From CAZNKU01 sp045654805 (GTDB lineage: Bacteria; Bacillota; Clostridia; Monoglobales; Firm-18), in NCBI GenBank assembly GCA_045654805.1, contig JAZOOD010000074.1:1-10422 (forward strand): a stretch of 10,422 bases of DNA, read 5' to 3'. The position numbers and the translations under genes are program-made. The notes below the pieces were generated by a model. The model did not search any database. It was not told the origin of the DNA and saw nothing but the letters and a program-made list of their open reading frames with translations. Of the stretch, positions 5,558 through 10,422 are shown in pieces (positions within the stretch are counted from its first letter, which is position 1; each line of letters begins with the position of its first letter).

Positions 5558-6520
5558 TTATTCAATAGTGAAATACACCTCATAGGTTTCTGTATCATAA
5601 TCTCCGGTTGCTCTGAAGTCCATAAATTCTTTCTTCAAGCGGTAGAAACCGGGTTTTAATTCGCCATAACCATATTCCCAATTTATATTTATTTCAGAAA
5701 CATCATTCATTTTAACGCCATAAGCAAGCATATTCCAAACTAAAGGTTCACCCGTTATTGTTTCTACGGGTTGCCATTCATCATTGACATTAGTTTCAAG
5801 AGTGTATGCCGCACCATATTCAAGAGTGCCAGAAGGATTACCGCCGAACTGCTCAATTTTCAATGTTAATCCTTTTTGAGTTACATCATCAGCATAGAGT
5901 GTGATGCCCCATTTATCCGAATTGAGATGATTGAAATGTGTTGCACCTTTTTGTGTATCTGACGGATATTGCGAACTCAGCAAAGAATCGTGAATATCGT
6001 TAAAGGTTACATCGGTATAATTACTGAGAACAATCATTTCGCTGTCAACTGCTGCATTGTTAAGATGTCCCTTTATGTAATAGCAATATTTTAATCCATC
6101 AAGTTTATTATCATATAAATCATACTTTTTGAAGATTACCCATTCGCCGTCAATATTGACCTCTTTTGTAATGCTTGTAGCACTTTGGTATCCTTCAATC
6201 TCAAAGTTTGCCTCTCCTGATTTAAGGGGGATTTCATTTTCTTTAACTGTCTTTTTGAGATTTCCATCCATAGTTCCGCAACGAGGAGTATTTTTGCTTA
6301 CAAGTCCTGAATCATAATACAAATCACCGTCAACATTAAACATTCTGATAGGCTTCTTTTCTAATTGCTCTCCAAACTGTCCTTTGACCTTTCCACCGTT
6401 CTCACCGACGTAGATTTTTGTTGGTCCGTCAGCGCCGCCTATTACTCCGATGCTTGCGTTGCTACAAGCTGTGAGCAGTAAGCAGCTCATTATAAGTGTT
6501 AATGTTATAATTCGTTTCAT
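5558..6520 (-). CDS. Lipoprotein with IGGADGPT motif and C-terminal Ig-like domain
   Basis: The 320-residue protein has a lipobox L-T-A-C19. Just after it comes SIGVIGGADGPTKIYVG (residues 23-39), a motif closely matching one in the beta subunit of sodium-pumping decarboxylases (IGGADGPT). Here it stands on a lipoprotein with no other similarity to that subunit, and such lipoproteins recur in Clostridia. A second segment (about 57-132) has KPIRMFNVDGDLYYDSG, RCGTMDG and GEWVIFKK, which looks like a repeated 'V-D-G-x-L-Y-Y-D-x-G ... R-C-G-x-x-D-G' unit. The C-terminal part (about 205-320) reads like a bacterial Ig-like (Big_14-type) domain: LTLKIEQFGG, YTLETNVNDEWQPVE, WEYGYGELKPGFYRLKKEF and YEVYFTIE. 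It is probably exposed on the outer membrane face. Ligand and role are unknown. Confidence 0.8.
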   Translation of the reverse strand: MKRIITLTLIMSCLLLTACSNASIGVIGGADGPTKIYVGENGGKVKGQFGEQLEKKPIRMFNVDGDLYYDSGLVSKNTPRCGTMDGNLKKTVKENEIPLKSGEANFEIEGYQSATSITKEVNIDGEWVIFKKYDLYDNKLDGLKYCYYIKGHLNNAAVDSEMIVLSNYTDVTFNDIHDSLLSSQYPSDTQKGATHFNHLNSDKWGITLYADDVTQKGLTLKIEQFGGNPSGTLEYGAAYTLETNVNDEWQPVETITGEPLVWNMLAYGVKMNDVSEININWEYGYGELKPGFYRLKKEFMDFRATGDYDTETYEVYFTIE

Positions 6521-6534
6521 AGGCTTAGCCTCCT

Positions 6535-6705
6535 TTAATCTTCTTTTTCAAAATATCCGATTATTGCAAATCCAATACCGATAAGCGGTGATATAAGTCC
6601 AACCACCTGTGCCGGTGTCCAATCTGTAAGTGCACCGACATAACAGCATCCAAAACCAAATATCATCAATGCTATACCGAATAGAATTTTCTTAATTGTG
6701 TTCAT
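6535..6705 (-). CDS. 56-residue two-helix membrane microprotein
   Basis: This short gene encodes MNTIKKILFGIALMIFGFGC and onward, 56 residues, with membrane segments at about 7-25 and 33-52 and an acidic YFEKED tail. The start ATG (6703-6705) has GAGG 8 bases upstream. An ATG two codons earlier is too close to that site. Spacing to both neighbours (13 and 14 bases) fits the operon pattern, and the next gene's AAAGGAGG overlaps its stop, so it is very likely translated. A middle loop (GALTDWTPAQVVG) is short and neutral. It has no recognised family, and its small size makes it easy to omit. Confidence 0.75.
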   Translation of the reverse strand: MNTIKKILFGIALMIFGFGCCYVGALTDWTPAQVVGLISPLIGIGFAIIGYFEKED

Positions 6706-6718
6706 AGTCATTACCTCA

Positions 6719-7474
6719 TCAGTTTATAACTGTTTCAAATTCGTTTTCATAAAACTCTGTTCCTGATACTTCACGGTAGAACGCCGAATACGCTGCCTGC
6801 TTATATGGAGTGAGCCACAAATGACCTATTCCAAAAGCGAGCGTAGCAAGAATATCCCAACCGATAAAGCTGAATTGCAAGCAGAACAATCTAAAGCGGT
6901 TGCCGTACATCATTGATTTTGATAGTTCTACTGCTTCACTTGCTGTCATATTCGGATTCTCTGCTAATATGTAGTCCGTCATAGCGTAACTATACCCTGC
7001 GACAATGCCGGGTATAATGAAAAGCAAAGACCAAAGGAACACATATAAACCTCTGAGAAATCTCATAGCTGCTGTCGTTTTCCAATATGAGAAATATTCA
7101 AACAGAGTTTCAAAGGCCGTTTCTTTCTTGTCAACAAGATTCAAATTGAATTTTGCATATCCAACTCCAATAAAACTTCCCAAGATAAAGTATATAACCG
7201 CCATAACAAGAGCAATGATGATAAAGAAGAAAAATGCTCCTGCTATAAATGCTGCAATATCCGAATTAAGTCCACCGCCTGTTGAAAAGATGTTTTGTCC
7301 TGCAAAACTAAAACTCACATCAGCATTTGATGCATCTATATTTATTTTTACTTGTGGACCCTCGCTTGCAAGTCCACCGAGCAACGATGCTACAAGTCCA
7401 ACAAGAACGGCAATAAGCCATTTACCTGTCAGTGCATTTCTTGCTATTCTTCTGAAATCTTCTGCTATTTTCAT
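6719..7474 (-). CDS. DUF975 family membrane protein
   Basis: The 251-residue protein follows the DUF975 layout. It opens with a short helix (EDFRRIARNALTGKW), and helices follow at about 20-35, 75-98, 143-162 and 200-220. Typical landmarks are present: FIIPGIVAGYSYAMTDYILA (152-171), ENPNMTASEAVELSKSMMYG (172-191) and LTPYKQAAYSAFYRE (221-235). A polar, Gly/Asn-rich external loop (about 40-70) is unusually long. DUF975 proteins are common in Firmicutes and have no proven function. It begins 15 bases after the metallophosphoesterase stop, with AAGGAGA before the ATG, so the two are probably co-expressed. Confidence 0.9.
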   Translation of the reverse strand: MKIAEDFRRIARNALTGKWLIAVLVGLVASLLGGLASEGPQVKINIDASNADVSFSFAGQNIFSTGGGLNSDIAAFIAGAFFFFIIIALVMAVIYFILGSFIGVGYAKFNLNLVDKKETAFETLFEYFSYWKTTAAMRFLRGLYVFLWSLLFIIPGIVAGYSYAMTDYILAENPNMTASEAVELSKSMMYGNRFRLFCLQFSFIGWDILATLAFGIGHLWLTPYKQAAYSAFYREVSGTEFYENEFETVIN

Positions 7475-7489
7475 ATATCGTTCTCCTTG

Positions 7490-8533
7490 TCAATTTGCAA
7501 TCTTTGTAAGCTCTGCGATAACAATTTCCGGTTTATTATTTATTCTAAATGGAATGATGCTGTTACCGATACCTCGGCTTACAATCATTTCTGTATTTTC
7601 TTGCATATAACTTCCTTTATAGTATTCAGGGAAGAAGCCTTGCCCCGGAGCAACAAATCCGCCTGCAAATGGAATAATAAACTGTCCGCCGTGTGCGTGG
7701 CCTGAAAGAACTAAATCCACATTGTCTGCATACACATCGAAATATTCTGGTCTATGTGCAAGCAAAACCTTGTAATTATCATTATCAGGAATCACACTTA
7801 CAAGCTGATGTGCAATGTTTTGTTCCATAGTGTCATCCACAAGCTCCATACGGAAGGTTGGATCATTTATTCCTATAAGGGTTATTGTTTCATCTCCGAT
7901 TGTAATATCAACTGATTTATTTTCGAGAATAGTTACACCTGCATCTGTAAGACCTTGCTTCAGCTTTTCATATTCTTCCGGAACCCGTGATTCATGGTTG
8001 CCGTTTACATAATAGACAGGAGCAATATTTACAGCTTTCTGTGCAAAAGAAATTGCTACATCTACATCCGTGTTTCTTGAATCTATCATATCTCCGGTAA
8101 TTACAATAATATCGGGTTCTGAATGAAATATTGGTGCAAGTATGGTGCTGTTATATTTATCAAACTCAGCATTATGCAAATCTGACACCTGAACTATACG
8201 GAAGTTATCAAAAGATGTTGGTATTTTCTCAGATTTAATATTATGTTTATAAACTTCGACATCATAGTTACCCAAAATAATTAGCGTTACTGCAAGAGCT
8301 GATATTATGGTTGCAATTCCAACCCATATTTCTTTTCGTTTTGTGATAGGTTTTAATTTACCAAAATCAATCAGGAGATAATATGTAGCAAGAACTGCAA
8401 ATAAGACTGCCACAAAAAACTTATAGATAATTCCTCCGTAATTTTCGCCGTTGTACATATCTATAAAAGCACAGATAATCCATATAAGCACTAAGAAATA
8501 GTTTCCTTTTGTGCGACCTGAAAGCCTATACAT
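7490..8533 (-). CDS. Membrane-anchored calcineurin-like metallophosphoesterase
   Basis: The product is 347 residues from ATG 8531-8533, chosen because AGAGGTGG (8538-8545) precedes it. An upstream in-frame ATG (8572) would overlap the previous gene. Three membrane segments (about 11-27, 35-55, 70-88) precede the catalytic domain. All hallmark metal ligands are visible: D118-x-H120 (QVSDLHN), G147-D148 (ITGDMIDS), G178-N179-H180-E181, H260 (LLAHRPEYF) and G278-H279-A-H281 (SGHAHGGQF). Proteins of this layout (YkuE/YaeI-like) use two metals to hydrolyse phosphoesters. Some are reported to act on lipid phosphates such as UDP-diacylglucosamine-type substrates, but the substrate here is unknown. 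It is the only gene in the run with a clear catalytic site, and its position between membrane genes suggests envelope lipid or phosphate chemistry (inference). Confidence 0.92.
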   Translation of the reverse strand: MYRLSGRTKGNYFLVLIWIICAFIDMYNGENYGGIIYKFFVAVLFAVLATYYLLIDFGKLKPITKRKEIWVGIATIISALAVTLIILGNYDVEVYKHNIKSEKIPTSFDNFRIVQVSDLHNAEFDKYNSTILAPIFHSEPDIIVITGDMIDSRNTDVDVAISFAQKAVNIAPVYYVNGNHESRVPEEYEKLKQGLTDAGVTILENKSVDITIGDETITLIGINDPTFRMELVDDTMEQNIAHQLVSVIPDNDNYKVLLAHRPEYFDVYADNVDLVLSGHAHGGQFIIPFAGGFVAPGQGFFPEYYKGSYMQENTEMIVSRGIGNSIIPFRINNKPEIVIAELTKIAN

Positions 8534-8537
8534 ATTA

Positions 8538-8546
8538 CCACCTCTC
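8538..8546 (-). promoter_or_regulatory. Ribosome binding site that decides the start at 8533
   Basis: GAGAGGTGG on the minus strand lies just before ATG 8533, with AGAGG 7 bases away. It falls inside the 13-codon extension an earlier start would give, so it supports a 347-residue metallophosphoesterase with no overlap of the upstream gene. Confidence 0.75.
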
Positions 8547-8550
8547 ATTT

Positions 8551-8958
8551 TTATTTTCTCTTTCTTATCCAAACCACTATGCCGATAATAACCGCTACAA
8601 TTAAAACTATTAAACCAACCTGAAAGGCTATCTGTGTTGGATTAGTATTTGTTGTTGCGATAGTAGTAGAATACACCGTTAGCATATCATCATTATAATA
8701 ATTAGTCTTTGTTGCAAATGAAAGTATTATTTCAATTACGGCAAGTATGCGGATGAAAAGTCTGCATTTCTTCGCCGTCCATTTGTTTTCTAAATTTTGT
8801 GGATATACAGGATAAATCAGCAATATAATACCCAAGCTTGCCAATATCAGATTATGTAATATGGATGATTTTATCAAGAACATATTTATTAAACCCAATA
8901 TCAAGGTAACTACAAACCAATTACCGAGCAATCCCCAAAATGTAATTTTCTTTTTCAT
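8551..8958 (-). CDS. Four-helix membrane protein, unknown
   Basis: The 135-residue protein has membrane segments at about 8-27, 33-51, 66-82 and 110-131, with a basic loop (ENKWTAKKCRLF) between helices 2 and 3 and an RKRK tail, which suggests both face the cytoplasm. The loop between helices 3 and 4 is a Thr/Asn-rich external stretch (TVYSTTIATTNTNPTQ). The start ATG (8956-8958) has AAGGAGG upstream that overlaps the previous stop codon region. It ends 17 bases before the metallophosphoesterase start. No family is recognised. Confidence 0.75.
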   Translation of the reverse strand: MKKKITFWGLLGNWFVVTLILGLINMFLIKSSILHNLILASLGIILLIYPVYPQNLENKWTAKKCRLFIRILAVIEIILSFATKTNYYNDDMLTVYSTTIATTNTNPTQIAFQVGLIVLIVAVIIGIVVWIRKRK

Positions 8959-8971
8959 ATCGCCGACCTCC

Positions 8972-9295
8972 TTATAGGATTTCTCTTAACTTATCCAAAA
9001 AAGCCTCCTCGCCAAAAGTGTTTATTTTGAAAAACATTGCTTGGCTACCGCCGGAAGTAATTGCTGATAAATGGATTGTATCGCCGTTGCCAAACAAAGT
9101 TACATTAAGGCTTACACGGTTTCCGCCCATATAACTGTATCTTTCAAAAACTCGTACACTACAACGGGTATCACCAATACGAAAGTCGCTACTTTCTTCA
9201 AGACTTGCTGACACACTTCCGTTTATGATGCCATCTTCAATTCTATGTAATATACTGTTAAAATCACCTGTAATTGTTCGTTCTAATTTTGCCAT
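8972..9295 (-). CDS. DUF6054-like soluble protein
   Basis: The 107-residue protein has no membrane segment or signal peptide and is likely cytoplasmic. Its pattern RTITGDFNSILHRIEDGI (N-terminal helix), then VSASLEESSDF, CSVRVFERYSYMGGNRVSLN, VTLFGNGDTIHLSAITSGGS and QAMFFKINTFGEEAFLDKL is the pattern I associate with DUF6054: a small alpha+beta domain with a conserved 'V-R-V-F-E-R-Y-S' strand and a 'T-S-G-G-S-Q' turn. Its role is unknown. Such a conserved, soluble domain is unusual in this otherwise membrane-rich run. The start has GGAGGTG 7-8 bases upstream. Two cysteine-free halves and an acidic profile are otherwise unremarkable. The family name is from memory and unsearched. Confidence 0.75.
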   Translation of the reverse strand: MAKLERTITGDFNSILHRIEDGIINGSVSASLEESSDFRIGDTRCSVRVFERYSYMGGNRVSLNVTLFGNGDTIHLSAITSGGSQAMFFKINTFGEEAFLDKLREIL

Positions 9296-9315
9296 ACAGA
9301 CACCTCCGATTGTTA

Positions 9316-9393
9316 CTATTCCTTATGAAATATAACCATTGCTATTGGCACTATAATTGCAACAGCTATTGCAAGCCAAGTAGAAAAATTCAT
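9316..9393 (-). CDS. 25-residue single-helix membrane microprotein
   Basis: This very short gene encodes MNFSTWLAIAVAIIVPIAMV and ends IFHKE, 25 residues in all. It has a good ribosome binding site (GAGGTG, about 6 bases before the ATG) located just after the stop of the 88-aa gene. The protein is a single membrane helix (about residues 6-22) with a charged C-terminal HKE. It fills the 97-base space between two normal genes exactly as an operon gene would, with 14- and 20-base gaps. Translation is supported by the ribosome binding site and position only. Single-helix peptides of this size are often regulators of larger membrane proteins, but nothing here proves that. Confidence 0.6.
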   Translation of the reverse strand: MNFSTWLAIAVAIIVPIAMVIFHKE

Positions 9394-9407
9394 AATCGCA
9401 CCTCACT

Positions 9408-9674
9408 TTATAGCATTGCACCTATAATCATAACAACCATAGCTACAAAACAAACATAGCCAATGATTGCTGAAGCCTTTTTGTTTTCTTTTTGTTCTTG
9501 AATAGATTGAATAAGAATTAAAGCACTCAATAGAGGCACGGCTATGTTTAATGCTCTATCCCAGACACCCATTATCTGTAATGCTGCACCTATCAGAACA
9601 GCGATAGATACAATTATTCTTAATACCAACAATACTTTATCAGCAGTAGATTTTTCATTCCATTTTGTTTTCAT
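9408..9674 (-). CDS. Small three-helix membrane protein, unknown
   Basis: The 88-residue protein starts with a charged head (KTKWNEKSTADK), then membrane segments at about 13-35, 41-57 and 67-87. The loop between helices 2 and 3 (QSIQEQKENKKAS) is strongly charged and probably cytoplasmic, like the N-terminus. It starts 12 bases after the YcxB-like gene with AAGGAGG. It resembles many short Firmicutes membrane proteins but I assign no family. Confidence 0.75.
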   Translation of the reverse strand: MKTKWNEKSTADKVLLVLRIIVSIAVLIGAALQIMGVWDRALNIAVPLLSALILIQSIQEQKENKKASAIIGYVCFVAMVVMIIGAML

Positions 9675-9686
9675 AGTCGGACCTCC

Positions 9687-10211
9687 TTATTTAATGGTTG
9701 TCAATGTCTTTCCGGTTCTTTCACAGATGAACTTTCTGAACTCATCAACAGTTCCGCCCGAAAGATTGTTTTTATCATAGACTTGTGCATGGCTTGAACT
9801 GAATACAAAGATAAAATAGTCTTTTGTTTCAGCAAGTATAAGAACTCTGTCATAGTTCCATTCGGTTTTACCGACTTCTGTTTCAGAATGGAAACCTTCT
9901 TCGGTAAATGTTGCTTTTGACTTTTCTGTTCCGGGGAGCATACGCTTCCTTGCAACATATCCATTTATCTTATCCTCAAATATAAGCACGATAAAAATTA
10001 CAAGTGCTGCAACCAAAGTGATAATTCTGTTAGCAGTAAATTCAATACCGTCTTTTATATCAGCAAGTGTCAGAAGAAGTGCTAATGCAATTACTATCCA
10101 ACCGAAGATATGACTTCTTTTGGTTCTCTTTTTACGAGCCGTTTTTCTGACTCCTTTTGCCATTGTAGTTAAGGCTTTTTGATTGTATGTAGTTTCAAAT
10201 ACAAATTCCAT
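9687..10211 (-). CDS. Membrane protein with YcxB-like domain
   Basis: The 174-residue protein has a very basic segment (GVRKTARKKRTKRS, about 20-33), two membrane helices (about 34-51 and 61-78) and a C-terminal domain (about 98-165). The domain order ATFTEEGFHSETEVGKTEWN, YDRVLILAETKDYFIFVFSS and QVYDKNNLSGGTVDEFRKFI matches the YcxB-like family: 'F.e.gi...s..g...w..i..i.e...yf.l......y.ipK..l......F...i'. YcxB-like proteins are PH-like, membrane-linked and of unknown function. It begins 15 bases after the stop of the partial gene at the right edge, with AGGAGG before the ATG. The opening MEFVFETTYNQKA also fits the usual family start. Confidence 0.85.
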   Translation of the reverse strand: MEFVFETTYNQKALTTMAKGVRKTARKKRTKRSHIFGWIVIALALLLTLADIKDGIEFTANRIITLVAALVIFIVLIFEDKINGYVARKRMLPGTEKSKATFTEEGFHSETEVGKTEWNYDRVLILAETKDYFIFVFSSSHAQVYDKNNLSGGTVDEFRKFICERTGKTLTTIK

Positions 10212-10226
10212 AAGTTTTCCTCCTTG

Positions 10227-10422
10227 TTATTTTTTGATTATCGAGAGTGCCAACTGTACGATGCCAACTACAATCAGCAATACTGCAATGGTAGTTGCAA
10301 GCGGAAAGGATGCGGTATAATCACTTGGATTATAACTTCCTGCGGCAGCAGATTGATAAGCAACTCTGCCTAATACCGGAAGTGAATTTTTAATTATCGA
10401 GCAAAGGCTAAGAATAAATGCA
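10227..10422 (-). CDS. Membrane protein, C-terminal fragment (cut by right edge)
   Basis: An open frame enters from the right edge and stops at TAA 10227-10229, giving about 64 C-terminal residues. The visible part has a hydrophobic segment at its start (AFILSLCSI), a Ser/Ala/Tyr-rich loop (QSAAAGSYNPSDYTAS), and a long final membrane helix (FPLATTIAVLLIVVGIVQLA) ending in a basic KK. It lies 15 bases before the YcxB-like gene, whose AAGGAGG follows the stop, so it is most likely the upstream member of the same run. The family cannot be told from this fragment. Confidence 0.7.
   Translation of the reverse strand, partial: AFILSLCSIIKNSLPVLGRVAYQSAAAGSYNPSDYTASFPLATTIAVLLIVVGIVQLALSIIKK

Noticed and set aside
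5558..6520. Sodium-translocating decarboxylase beta subunit, suggested by IGGADGPT
   Set aside because: The protein has a lipobox and no multi-helix membrane domain. Only the short motif is shared.
7005..7610. A 201-codon open frame on the plus strand
   Set aside because: It lies antisense across the DUF975 and metallophosphoesterase genes, whose family motifs are strong. It has no ribosome binding site and no recognisable domain.
9701..9964. An 87-codon minus-strand frame inside the YcxB-like gene
   Set aside because: It is an out-of-frame shadow of a well-supported gene with family motifs in the other frame.
1..10422. Mobile element, phage, toxin-antitoxin or defence system
   Set aside because: No transposase, integrase, nuclease, methyltransferase or repeat array is visible on either strand, and no matching ends or direct repeats were seen.

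Overview
This window looks like chromosomal DNA from a low-GC, Gram-positive Clostridia-type gut bacterium. The evidence is AT-rich coding sequence, a strong AGGAGG-like ribosome binding site before nearly every gene, lipoprotein signal peptides with classic lipoboxes, and families that are common in Clostridia (DUF975, a YcxB-like domain, DUF6054-like, DUF3139-like and IGGADGPT lipoproteins). The taxonomic call is an inference from style and was not searched.

All 21 genes I can support lie on the minus strand, so transcription runs from high to low coordinates. From the right edge down to position 248 there are 20 genes with gaps of about 2-38 bases and one 4-base ATGA overlap. I see no convincing terminator or promoter between them, so this may be one long transcript or a few nested ones. 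The order is: a partial membrane protein (cut by the right edge), a YcxB-like membrane protein, an 88-aa membrane protein, a 25-aa membrane microprotein, a soluble DUF6054-like protein, a 135-aa membrane protein, a membrane-anchored calcineurin-type metallophosphoesterase, a DUF975 membrane protein, a 56-aa two-helix protein, a lipoprotein with an IGGADGPT motif and an Ig-like C-terminus, a signal-peptide/C-terminal-anchor protein, a 106-aa membrane protein, a DUF3592-like soluble domain, a DUF2500-like anchored domain, a two-helix zinc-ribbon protein, a DUF3139-like anchored protein, a 98-aa membrane protein, a multi-spanning protein carrying a PstS-like ligand-binding domain, a 108-aa membrane protein and a small lipoprotein. 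After a 142-base intergenic stretch, an amidohydrolase-type gene begins and runs off the left edge.

Nearly every product is predicted to be in or anchored to the membrane, and few have a known function. Only the metallophosphoesterase has recognisable catalytic residues, and only the PstS-like protein and the zinc ribbon have recognisable ligand sites. There are no transposases, phage genes, RNA genes, CRISPR arrays or obvious direct repeats. The cluster could be a co-expressed envelope module, but it could also be a loose accumulation of small membrane proteins. The sequence alone cannot decide between these.

Several starts were placed from ribosome binding sites rather than taken as the longest reading frame: 8533, 4252, 3947, 2910 and the TTG start at 3320. 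Two genes (25 and 56 codons) are very short and easily missed.
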